A stretch of 64,000 nt of DNA from Trametes villosa. Lineage: Eukaryota; Basidiomycota; Agaricomycetes; Polyporales; Polyporaceae. The notes under the pieces are model-generated. The model was given only the letters and a program-made list of their open reading frames with translations. It was not told where the DNA came from and made no database searches. Shown here in pieces: positions 10,642-21,149 of this stretch. The stretch is from contig PUDQ02000001.1 of the NCBI GenBank assembly GCA_002964805.2, forward strand, positions 434,001 to 498,000, given 5' to 3'. A program made the position numbers and the translations under genes. Every line of letters begins with the position of its first letter. The first letter of the stretch is position 1.

Positions 10642-11981
10642 ATGTCTCTGCCATTGTCCGCCATAGCGTCAGAGCTCGACACGTTCAAGACCGGCATCGG
10701 CGCCTGGCTGGTGGGGACTTTCCTCTCCACGCTGTAAGCCCTCGAGCGATTCGAGTTAATGAGCACTGCCCGCTAACATTGACGATATCTCCATAGGATC
10801 GTCGGCATGGTCCTACAGCAGATGTTCCGTTATTTCCGCCTATACCCGTCAGACCCGTCGTACATGAAAATATGGGTACGCAGAAATCCTTCTCTACTAC
10901 GCGCAAGAAACAATAGCTGAAGGGGGGTTCTCTCACAGGTTGTCATAGCCGTGTACGCTGCAATGTCCGTTCTTCACTTTTCCTCGCTAATCGCATCGCG
11001 CCCAGTCTTCTGCAACTCATAACCACTGCTTTGTCTATGCATGTCGCGTAAGTACTGCCGTTCTCGCAGACGAACTTGACGACTCACCTTCGGTTAGCTA
11101 CTATTACCTAGTCACATACTACTTGAACCCCGTTGTCTTCACAAAGAAGGACGTGTGGTAAGTGATTACTTACTATCCTTGAAGGCAAGGAATCTCCTCG
11201 TTCCTGACGCGGTTTTTGTAGGACATCTGCAGTGCGTTTACGCTGGCACGGGTTTACGCCCCCCTACGACACTCACATCTTCTCTCAAACAGTGCATACC
11301 AATCTTCGGAGTGAGTGTGTCTTCTTGCGACTCTCCTACCAGCCTTCTGACCCAGCGCTCGCGTTCGCTCCAGCCGCTCAACAACCTCGTGGCCGAGGCG
11401 TAAGCATACACCTCCAAATTCAGACTCTTTATGATCGACCATTGACGGCCTATGTCAGTTTCTTCGCACGTCGCGTATACATGAGTATGTCGTACCTAGT
11501 CCCTTTCACGCATCCGATTTGCTTGCTGACACCCTTACCCCACCGGCAGTCGGAAATCGCTACCGCCTTGTCGCCCTGTCTGCCGTAAGCCAAATTCACC
11601 ATGATTGGGATTTCAGACTTACACGCTTCCCTCGTTCTAGATGATCATGATTATAGCGTCTTGCGGTGAGCATGTGGGTCCCCTTGGTTCACGATGAAGT
11701 TGCTGATACCCTGTCTGCGAATAGGGTTCTATTTCGGTGCGCCCACTTCCTAGTAAAGTGGTGACCTTACTCAACTGGTGATGACCTTCGTAGGCGTCGC
11801 GATCCAGGCGTGCGTAGCTGCTACCTATCGGCCTTGAAGCTATGCTGGGGGCTAACGCACCGTCGACAGTTTTACCCTCCCCAACATCATCAAGGCGGCA
11901 AACACCGGCGCTGTGCGTCCAGGCTCGTTTCGAACGCGCTGGGGGTATACTCACTCGTATTCACGTAGTGGCTGCCTACCG
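9465..11981 (+). repeat. Inverted segmental duplication, arm B
   Basis: This is the counterpart of 1-2165 read in the opposite direction. Aligned blocks are 9470-9840 with 2160-1800, 10260-10641 with 1700-1333, and 10642-11981 with 1332-1. By eye the promoter blocks are roughly three-quarters identical and the exons more so. The duplicated unit probably continues to the end of the gene at 12966, but arm A is cut by the window edge. Confidence 0.8.
10590..10595 (+). promoter_or_regulatory. TATA box of DUF6534 copy B
   Basis: TATAAG lies 52 nt before the ATG at 10642 and is kept in copy A at a very similar distance. Confidence 0.55.
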
Positions 11982-12966
11982 TTGGCGCCGCACTTCTCCT
12001 TGCGAGCGACCTGCAATTAACCGTCGTGCTGGTCTACTTCCTCTACTGTAGTCGGACTGGTCTGAGACGGTATGTCGCATATATATTGTCATCTATGCTA
12101 CATATCGGCGGGCCGCTGACATTGAATGGCACGCGCAGGACAAACTCGATGTTGGATATACTCATCGCGTACACTATGAGTACCGGTGAGCGGATTTTTG
12201 GTGTTATCCATATTCACCCGGCTCTGATCATCACTGCTTCATGAAATACAGGAGGACTAGTCTGGTACGCATCTTTCTATCTCAATACCGACACCGCGTA
12301 TGGCTCGATTAACCGCCTGGAATTGCTGTAGCTTCCTGAACGTAGTGGGCCTGATCATGGTGAGCCCTCACTTCCTTGGTAGAGTACCCGCCGCCCGCTC
12401 ATAACCGCCCATTCACAGTCGGTTACATTCTCCCACAACATCATATACACTGCCTCGACGCTGGTCGTCAAAGCCGGTATGTCCTTCCCCCAAACTTGCT
12501 GACCCGGACAGTTCTGACCATGCGGCTCCTCTTGATTAGTGTACACCAGTTCGTTCCTCGCGGCGTAAGTCGCATTCTCCGGTAGACGCACACATGCCTT
12601 ACTCATCACTCACCTCCCCAGGCTGAATACCCGTCAGATGGTTCGCAGTCGCGGCGAACTGTACGACTCCGAGGACCTTGCGGGTGGTGTGGTGTTCGGT
12701 GAGAGGGATGATCTCTCCGGCCACGGCCCCCGCGCCGTCAAGCAGGTGGAGCTGCCGTCAGTACGTCGTATTCACGTTTCGTACCACCTCCCGCTACGTT
12801 GCTGACCATTGCGACACAGATTGCTTTTGCGTCGCACCCGACCGGCACCCAGACGACCGAGCTGGAGTCGGGCGGGGACAGCGGCACAGTCGGGAAGTCG
12901 GAAGATCTAGAGAAGAGTGACCAGAGCGTGCACAAGCGGGCGGCGTTTGGGACTGCGACGGTCTGA
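10642..12966 (+). CDS. DUF6534-type membrane protein, copy B (complete)
   Basis: This is a complete paralogue of the gene at the left edge. The first exon gives MSLPLSAIASELDTFKTGIG and later exons give IVGMVLQQMFRYFRLYP, LLQLITTALSMHVA, YYYLVTYYLNPVVFTKKDVW, PLNNLVAEA, FFARRVYMIGNRYRLVALSA, FTLPNIIKAANTGA, LPTVGAALLLASDLQLTVVL and a soluble tail ending AFGTATV before TGA at 12964. There are about 15 or more exons, several of only 9-18 nt. The hydrophobic segments suggest a seven-pass membrane protein with its C-terminal tail in the cytosol. The conserved C-terminal half is the DUF6534 region (LDILIAYTMSTG... then SFLNVVGLIM). The function is unknown; these genes are often present in many copies in mushroom genomes. 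Confidence 0.82.
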
Positions 12967-13652
12967 GACACATGATTTCAGAGTTGGCCTGGAGGGCGGA
13001 ACCCACGTTTGCTTCGTATCTTATCTTTGGGAAGGAGTATGTCAGACTAATAAACGGGCATCGGACTCTTCAGAACGATCCTCCGAGGAGTCGGCCGTGA
13101 CTGCCATCACACTAAGTATGATATATTACCAATCATAGCGATTGACTTGGCCTTAGAACTCGGACTGGTGTTCAAATTTCTTCGATGTCCCATGCAGTAT
13201 AGAACTTAAGCGCCGCGTTGGATGTCCGGCCTAATACTCCTTGAAGTCCACGGTTGTTGGTGGATCGAAGCATAATCAAGGAGTCGATGCCAGGACGCCC
13301 CGTATGGGATCGAGATCGAGCGCCCGCTTTGTGGCGTCGGTGGCGGTGCAGTGGTTGAGCGTCGCAAATCATCCCGACCTCGGTTCATCCTCCTCTCCCT
13401 ATGCAATGCGCATCCTGTCCCACGGTACTGCTGCAACGCAACTATACTGACGATACGGGGGATCAATAGTGCACAGAATGGCGGTCATTGGGCCAACAGG
13501 AGCCTATGGGCGTAGCGGGCTCTGTTCGGGAGCCGATCGGGAGGCTGGCTGTGACGAGCTGACATTGTGAAGAGCATCCGGTCAGCCTCCCCTCGCAGGT
13601 AGGATATAGTCATCGCTCTCGACGCTTTCTCTCCTCACCTACTGCTACCATC
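12967..13652. promoter_or_regulatory. Intergenic region with the promoter of the 13653 gene
   Basis: The first 300 bp after the DUF6534 stop show nothing. From about 13310 to the ATG the sequence is duplicated in inverted form at 2555-2940. The shared blocks include a GGATATAG element about 50 nt before the ATG and a pyrimidine-rich stretch just before it. Retention of the blocks in both copies marks likely regulatory sequence. Confidence 0.55.
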
Positions 13653-15663
13653 ATGATCTTCACCACGGTTATTGTTACCTGCCTCTGCGCCTTCTTCGGT
13701 GTCTTCCACGGCCAGTCCTCGGTCGACACCTTCCTCGCGACTATCTCATACCTCAACACACCTACTATCTCTCCCATCACAGCCTACCTCCAGATCTCCG
13801 GGTATGTCGCCTCTGTCTACTCGCACCTCGTCGACTCATGTTTTAATATCTTCTAGCTCTCGCAACTCGGCGCACGCTACCTTGGGCTTCACTACTCCGT
13901 TCCTCGAGGAGATCGATATTTACATCAGCCTGCCCCCTCCGGCAGAGATCCTCGTCAAAAACCTCACCTCCCTCGACATCGGCTCTTTTGCACCCTCGAA
14001 CTCAACACCCAGCCCCAACTCGTCCTTGGGATCTACGCTGGGAGTCCGAGGGTTCCTGCAGGGTGACGCCTGCCTGGTTATTGCCGCCGTCCTCTCGATC
14101 ATCTGGGTCATCATCGCCGTACCCATCCTCTACTACGCCATCACAGAAAGTTGCAGAAATAAACGGGCCGATGCTCAGGTGCGCTCTTTTCTTTCGTTGC
14201 TCAATCACAGCTAAATTGACCATTCAATCCCCATTCCAATTCTTATCTTACAGCCTCACACCCGCCCTATCATCACTGCAACATACATCGAGGGCAAGAA
14301 CCTAAGAGAGGTATTCCGCGAATTCAATGCTAGACCCATCGGCAACGAACCCTACAACCCGCTCGCGTTCATCCGCTCCCCTACGAGCACCCACGAGATG
14401 AACGCGTTGTGCAGCCCACCTCCTCCAGTCGCCTATACAACCCCGTCCTGGCCCAACGGGGAGTCTAACTCCGACTCAGACGACGAGATGTTCTCCTACC
14501 GCACCACCCGGCCCCGGCCGACGCCCTGGCGCCTCTCGCGCTTCGAAACCAGTGGCAGCGCGCCCTTCTACGACTCGGCTGCACCGGTACGCCGCCGCGC
14601 CGCCTACGTCCTTTCCAACACGTCTGCCTCTTCAGACGAGGACGACGATGCTGACGACGAAGGCTCTACCTGCACTTCCGAGTCCGACGTCCCATCTCGC
14701 CCGACCTCGCCCTTCATCGGCCCTGACGACTCGGATGACGAGGACGAGGATCCGACGCGCCTCTTCGGGATCCCCGCCGCGAGCCGCGCCTACTTCCCAG
14801 AGCAGGAGTCGGACGAGGAGGAGATGAACGAGTGCCTCAGCACGACCCTGAACATCTACCGCGAGCCCCCGTCCCGGATCAGGAACCCGATGGTACCAGC
14901 GTACCGCAAGAGCTTCAGCGCGCAGTGGCGGAAGGACGTGTGGCGGATGCCACTCCTCGATACGCACGACGCCTTCCTCGACACCCCGCCCCCGCCCGCC
15001 TCAATCCTCGACACCCCGCTGCCCTCACGGTCGGCGTCATCCTTGCTCTCGCGTGCATCTTCCGAGTCGCAGTCCATGATCGACTCGGATGAAGTCGACG
15101 AATACATCCGCATCGCCCTCTACGCCCAGGACGACGCCTTCTCTGCGTCGGAGGAGGAGCCTGAAGCTTCTTACGATGACGAGTCGGCGGCGGCGCAGGA
15201 GCAGGAGGACGAGCAGGCGGCGCGGGAGCAGGCGGAGAAGGACCTCGCGGCCTCCAGCTGGGCGGTCCGTGCCCTCATCGAGTCTCGAGCGGACGAGAGG
15301 GAGCGGCGGGATCTGCTCCCGCGCGGCTTGGTTCTCGGTGAGGAGGAGCGCAAGGAGATCTTCCAGACCCTCCTCGCAGTCAGCCCGGCGTTCCAGGCCA
15401 TCGCACAGGCTAGGGCTGAGGAGCAGGAAGATGTCCAGCGACAGGAGGCTCCCGGCGAGGAGGTGGTGGAGGAGTATTCCGAGGAGTTTGAAGAGGAGTA
15501 CACCGAGGAATACTGCGAGCACGGGGAGGAGGACGGGCTGAACGCCGAGGAACTCCTCAAGACCAGCTGGGCATTCCGGGCTCTTGAGCAGGCGCGGCGC
15601 GAGGGGCGGGAGGACTCGTTCCGAGTCTTGTACGATGCCGTCCCCGTACTGGACGTAGGATAG
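13653..15663 (+). CDS. Single-pass membrane protein with long acidic tail, unknown family
   Basis: Three exons join at a GTATGT...TCTAG intron near 13802-13856 and a GTGCGC...TTACAG intron near 14180-14252. The N-terminus MIFTTVIVTCLCAFFGVFHG looks like a signal peptide. A luminal or extracellular part of about 130 residues with several Asn-Leu-Thr and Asn-Ser-Thr sites follows, then a strong transmembrane segment (ACLVIAAVLSIIWVIIAVPI, about 14068-14130). The cytosolic tail of about 490 residues is rich in Ser, Asp and Glu, such as SNSDSDDEMFSY, and ends in three related segments: SSWAVRALIESRADERE (about 15255), VSPAFQAIAQARAEEQE (about 15380) and TSWAFRALEQARREGRE (about 15562). I do not recognise the family. 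The topology suggests a surface or endomembrane protein with phosphorylatable tail repeats. Confidence 0.75.
15255..15650 (+). repeat. Three degenerate copies of a helical motif in the tail
   Basis: The pattern is roughly hydrophobic-x-S-[WP]-A-[VF]-[RQ]-A-[LI]-x-x-[AS]-R-x-[DE], at about 15255-15300, 15378-15425 and 15558-15605. Acidic linkers separate the copies. Each looks like a short amphipathic helix; their spacing and late position suggest a binding module repeated within the coding exon. Confidence 0.5.
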
Positions 15664-16220
15664 CTGCCTGGTTCCGACACATTTCTATTCCCATCTCTGT
15701 ACCATATAACCCCATCTTAAGTCTGTATCCATCCTCCGTATTTATTCCTATCATATATGCGCCCTATGAGCGCCCCTTACCTGCAGCTTGCTGACCGAGT
15801 GCCGCGGCGATCTGCAAACCTCGCAGATGTTACCTCCCAATGAAGGCGGTCATTAGCGATGCGGTCCCCTCAAAACATCCTCTCGCCTGAGACTGACATG
15901 CGCAATTTCTATTCTGCCGCACGCAACATGTGGGTGGCGCCGGCATGCAATGGTCATGGTACACAAAAGGTGGCAGTATGCAAGGGCATGAAAGCCAAAG
16001 AAGTAAAACACAAGGGGAGGGTATACATCAATATGCAAGCGCAAGTTGGTTCACTGCTCGTACTGCTCTGTAGCCTCGATGCACGCATCCAAGAGGCACC
16101 CATGGCTGTCGGCAGGCGTAACCTGCGCCAACCGCCCAAGAATCGCATTTAAGATAGTCTCGCCCCTATAAAACCATTATTTCGTCAGTATTCATTCCAA
16201 CACTACTAATAACTGGAAAG
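15664..16220. other. Convergent 3' intergenic region
   Basis: The preceding gene and SPC7 end here facing each other. The stretch holds 3' UTRs and nothing else recognisable. Confidence 0.5.
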
Positions 16221-19200
16221 TCAAACGCACTGTATCGCCCCATACGCGACCTCCACGTCCGTCTTCAGCGCGGACACAGAGAGCGGCCAGCGCATGTACG
16301 CGTCGCGGTCCCAGAGAAACACGACGTGCGCCTTGCCGCGCGCGGCGGGAAACATGACCGTCGCGGTCGCGCGCAGGAACGGCGCGCCCGCGTCGTCTTC
16401 GAGCGCCTCAACCGCGAGCGGGTACTTGATCACGAGGAAGGAGAGCTGCGAGCGGAGCTGCGCGCACGACGACCAGAAGTCGCCGAGCAGCTCAAGAACC
16501 TGCCGGGCAGCGTCAGCAGTGCGACGTGAGGACGGTATGAGTGAAGAGGTGACGGACCTGCTTGACCTCGAGCTTGTCAGAGCGCTCAGTGAGGAGAGCG
16601 CGCGCGGTCTTCACGGCGAGGCTCGTGAACTGCGGGAACGGGTCGCGCTCCTTGAGTCGTGATTGCTTCGTGCGCTCGACGCTAGCCTGCGCCAGGACAG
16701 GCTTGAAGTTGCGGCACGGTAGCGTGACGTGATACTTTGCCGCGTATGTGAACTCAACCAGGTCCGGGGTGTACTTCACGGCACGCCACAAGTGCAAATC
16801 CTGCAGCGCCTCGAGCTCGTCTACGATGCACGCATATACGTGTCGGTTACAAAACCTCTGCGATGACAGATGCGGGGCATACCTTTGAGCCGGAATACCT
16901 CCGCGCTAGTGCTCTCCTTCTGGATGTGGATAGTATGTTTCGCCTTGGAGATCGCGCTCGTCGCTTCCTCCTTCTGCGCGTTGATGTCCGCAAGCTTCTC
17001 GTCGAGCCGCTCGAGTTTGGCCTTTGCCTCCGAGACGTCCGCCCGGAATGCCTCGATCTCCGTGCTGTACGACCACGACAGCTCAGCATGCCTGCAGCGG
17101 GCCTTGCTTGGGGAACACGGAAAGAGACGCACCTCTGTTCGGCGATGGTCGCCTTGAGCTCGTTGAGGAAGTCCTTGTCCGAGTTCTCGATCTCGTCGAT
17201 GTCGGCCTGTTCTTGCGCAAGGAGGCGGGTGACCTCGGCGTACTCGTCACGAAGCGCCGGCAGGATATCTTGGGCCTCCTTGATGACGCCAGCGAGGTAT
17301 GTTGCGTCCTATAGGAGGTACCGTAAGAGGCGCAGTCGACCAGGGCGAGCATGAAATGTACGCACAGATTCCAGGTTCGAGAAGCCTTGCGAGGCAGACT
17401 CGTACAACTGCTCAACCCACTGCAGCTTCCAGTCGTACCACTGCGACTTCGCAGTGCCCATGTTGTTCGCCTTGATGAGCTTTAGTTGGTGCTACACCCC
17501 TGACAGTCAGCTCCGTTCCTGCCAAGCGCATGTAACACCACTCACAATGAGCGTCGACTGCTCGCTCTCGTCCACGAGCGCGAACTCCTTGAATAGGCTC
17601 GGCGTGACCTTCAGCGCCTCCTCCTCCGCCTCGCGGTAGATCTTCTTGCACTCCTGGATGTACGCCGTCAGGTCGCGCGCGACCGCGCCATAGAGGTCGA
17701 GCCGCGGCATGTCCACCGCCATCGCGACCGCGAACTCCGCAAGCGGGATCGCCTCCTCGTCCTCGCCCGCGCCCGAGCTGGAGAGACCCACGGAGCTTGC
17801 GGGGTCGCGCTGTGAAGAGGACCGCCGGCGCGCGCGAGGGCGGAGCTGGCCGGGGAGGACCGTCGAGCGGCGGGGCTTGTGCATGGTGAGCTCGTCCATG
17901 AACCGGATACCAGTCATCTGGAAGAATTGCTCAATCGAGATGGCCGGCTGTAAACAACCGTCAGTATTGGGTTCCCGAGAGGGGACGTATAAGCATACCC
18001 CGTCGTCGTCTTGCAATGGCTCGTCGGGCACGCCGTCCCGCCACGCCTGCGAGACTCCTGCGGAGCCCTGCGCGATAGAGACATCTGGCTCCATGTCCAT
18101 CGCCATCGAGACATCGATGATGCGCCCTTGCGATCCCGCAGGCTTCTCGATATGCGTGACTGCCCGTCCCCGTGGTGGCGGAAGCGACGGCGGCGGCATA
18201 GACACGGCGGACGCAGACGCAGACACCCGCCGCTGAGGAGCCGGAGACGCCGCTTCTTGAGTGGCTGGAGCAGGGGAGCCCCGCGCAGGACTGGGGGCAG
18301 CAAATACCTGGGACGCAGGCTCTCTCGCGCGCTCCTTGCCCTTAGCTGCCGCCGAAGGGCTGGCCGCGCGCTGGTCCTGAACCTCCTGGGCAAGCTGTGT
18401 CAAGTCAGGGTACATCGCTGCTCCCTCTTTCGCGGGGCCCGGGTCGCTATGTGTTCGCGCGAGTGGCACACCCAGTCCCGCACCCGACGGTTGCGCGCCC
18501 ATGCTTGCGCGCGGCCTGAGACCTGTTCCACCTGCTGCCTTCGCGCCTGCTACATTGCCGCCTGACCCGGTGGTTGACGGCTGAGGGGGGAGGACGCCCC
18601 CTCCGAAGCTCTTGCGCTGCGCGAAGTAGCCTGGCGGTCGGCGAACCATACTCGAGCGCCGGTTTCCGTTCGCGCCTGGAACGGGTTGTGGTGCAGCCTC
18701 TGTACTCTCGGCGGGGGCGGATAGTGGGGGAGCCTCGGGCGTAGGTTGCTCGAACACTGCTGTGCGAGCGGTGGATAGACGTCCCACCGCTGGACGCTTC
18801 GCCGGGCTAGGCCCATCCTCGCCAGTGCCAGGAAGGCCAGTTGCCGATCGTTTGGGTGACTTGGGTACCGAAGGAGGAGCGAAGGCCGCGGTGCCCCGGT
18901 GTACGGGTGCGTTAGTGCTGGGGCCGGGAATCTTCGACGGCGATCCCGCTCTGGGTAGGCTGAACGCGAAGGGCTTGGGGATAGTGGCAGGTCCGGGAGA
19001 CTTAGAGGGAGATCGGAGAGGATTGGTCGCTGGTTTAGGCGCAGCGGCGGGGGCGGGAGCAGAGAAGACACTAGAGCCCAAGCCTCCAGCTACAGGCGCG
19101 CTGAACACACTAGAACCGAGGCCACCAGCGAGGGGCGCGCTGACGACGCTAGAACCAAGGCCACCCGCAGGGGGAGCGCTGAAGACGCTTGACCCCAGAG

Positions 19201-20892
19201 CACCCGGGGTTGGTGCACTGAACACGCTGCCTAACAACGAGCGTCCAAAGGGCGCTGGCTCTGGGACCTGGGGCTCAGGCTGGGCGGTCGGGGCAGGGGG
19301 CGGCGACGGCTCCCTCGCTGCTGCGGGCGTAACGGGAGCTCGGATGACCCCGTCGTGTATGTCAGTCATATCCATCGACGACTCGAGCGTTCCGAGACTG
19401 GTGCGCTGCGTCAGATTGATCGTCCGGTTGTCCAGGTCTGCGGTGTCATCCCCGAAGCTATCGTCCGTGGTGAAAGTATCATCCTCCTCTTGTACCTGGG
19501 GCGGCTCCTCCTCGCTGAAGCTGAGGCTGTTGTCCGCTTGTTGCAAAGTAGGCTGTCCCAGTCCGAGCGAGGCACGGGCTTGCTGTAGCCGGCTCACCGC
19601 AGACGTCAAGTCCATGTCCGCCTCCCCACCGTCATCCTCGTCTTCGAACGAGTGAGCGTAACTCTGCTGCGCCTGTCCAGGGGACGGCTGGATCATCACC
19701 GCGTCGTCGTCGGACTCCGGGGGAGGCGGCTCGTACGGTTCGTCGCCGGCATGGGTCATTGCACGAAGTTGCTGCCAGACGGGATCTGGCTCACGCGGTT
19801 GTCGCATAGACGACAAGACGGGGATTGTGAACTCCATGGGTTCTCCGGAGGAGCCCTCAGAAGTAAAGGAAGAACCGGTGTGCGCGGTCGATGTCGTCAG
19901 ATCGTTCTCAAGGTCACCATCGAGACCGAACGACTCGTCCTCTTCTTGGATGGGACCATCGGAGGGAGGGAGGTTCTCGCTCTGGAACTGTGTAGCCGTT
20001 ACAATCGAGGACCGTCGACGCCCACCTCCACCAAGGGACGCCCTGTTTCCTCCGAGAGAGAGGGAGCGCTTTCGCTCGATATTGAGTGCGATCGCTTCGG
20101 TGACCTCCATGTCGGATCCGTCATCTTCTTCCGAGGTGAAGTCGTCGTCTAGTACGGAACCTGTGGAAAAATCCTGGTTCTGGTTGAGGAAGTCTTGAGG
20201 GAGGGGAGCAGTGTCATCCATGTCCATATCCATCGACCGCTCGCCAAATTCGCTATACGCGCCCGAAGACCTGCGGCGGAGAGAGACGCGACGCTGTGGC
20301 TGAGAGGGGCCAGGTACAGCGTTCTCATCGTTGTCCGCGCGCGTGATAAAGGCCGGAGACGACTCGGGCTGAGGGGGTGACGAGTCGCCAGAGCCTTTCC
20401 CGTCGGGCGTGTCCTTATGGAAGAGGCGAACATGGGTGTGTGCGGCGAAACTGACGCGCCGTGCGAGACTCTTGCGGGGACCCTGGCCATGAACTTGCGT
20501 GAAGTCCATAGTTTGTGTTATGTTACTGTCGTCTGCGGCGGCGGAGGTAGAGGACTCGGTTGCGTCAGATGGCCTAGCATGTTGTGGGGGTAGGTTGATG
20601 GAAGCTTTGAGGATGCTTTTGCGCGGGGCCTGTCCATGCGTTGCGTTAGTCGAACCATCCAAGCTCGGTAGTGAACGCGTCTCGGCGCTCCCTCAGGAAT
20701 TTGGGCACAAGTAGATGTTACAGCGACGCGAAGGAAGGGTGAACTCACCAAAAGTCGTCGCGCTTTGGCCGATGGGCTAAGTCGTTCTCCCGGCGCGATA
20801 CTGTACGCACGACGCCTGCTGCTGGTCTTGGCCTGGCCGTGGCCGAGCACCGCGATAGAGCGCCGCCTGTGGGGAGATTGTTTCTTGGACAT
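16221..20892 (-). CDS. SPC7: Kinetochore scaffold SPC7 / KNL1
   Basis: SPC7/KNL1 is the KNL1-complex scaffold of the outer kinetochore that binds microtubules, PP1 and Bub checkpoint proteins. The start is MSKKQSPHRRRSIAVLGHGQ at 20892; exon 1 ends at 20749 and exon 2 begins at 20629. Both PP1-docking motifs are present: SILK just after the first intron and RVSF near 20455. Five MELT-like motifs follow: MDFT (20509-20500), MEVT (about 20105), MEFT (about 19835), MDLT (about 19610) and MDMT (about 19370). The Spc7 domain begins with SIEQFFQMTGIRFMDELT (about 17880-17945), followed by coiled coil over several exons to about 16870 and a C-terminal RWD-like region ending DVEVAYGAIQCV. Total length is about 1,400 residues. 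It shares a 257-bp divergent promoter with a kinesin gene. Confidence 0.93.
17950..18000 (-). other. Likely 51-nt in-phase intron without stop, inside SPC7
   Basis: The minus strand has GTATGC at the upstream end and TTTACAG at the downstream end, exactly 51 nt apart, just before the conserved SIEQFFQMTG segment. The interval is a multiple of three and contains no stop, so either splicing or retention keeps the frame. The conserved domain reads smoothly when it is removed. Confidence 0.5.
19065..19260 (-). repeat. 39-bp tandem repeat coding 13-residue units in SPC7
   Basis: Four to five units of 39 nt encode the pattern LGSS[VF]xSAPxAGG, for example LGSSVFSAPPAGG followed by LGSSVVSAPLAGG. 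The units differ mostly at silent or conservative sites. They lie in the disordered middle of the protein between the MELT region and the coiled coil. Confidence 0.75.
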
Positions 20893-21149
20893 AGTCAACA
20901 GTCCAGCGGCATGAAAGCAAGAAGCGGGGGAGCGGGTGGTGGTTGCGGACAAGAGACGCGTTGATCCCGAGACGCGCTCGCACAATAGAACGCGTCGACC
21001 ACGTGACCGACGCGACCCTCATGGTTCCGCTTGCCGTACCTCGCGACTCCCGGCACATCGATCCTTGCTCTCCTCCACCACCTCCTCCCCGACATCGATC
21101 TAATCGCATACAGGCTGCGCGAAGAAACTGGGACACACTCAGCCTAGAC
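20893..21149. promoter_or_regulatory. Divergent promoter SPC7 / kinesin-6
   Basis: The 257 bp between the two ATGs must serve both genes. Both products work in mitosis, so shared cell-cycle control is plausible. Sequences resembling ACGCG occur near 20950 and 20990, which would fit MBF-type control, but this is only suggestive. Confidence 0.5.
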
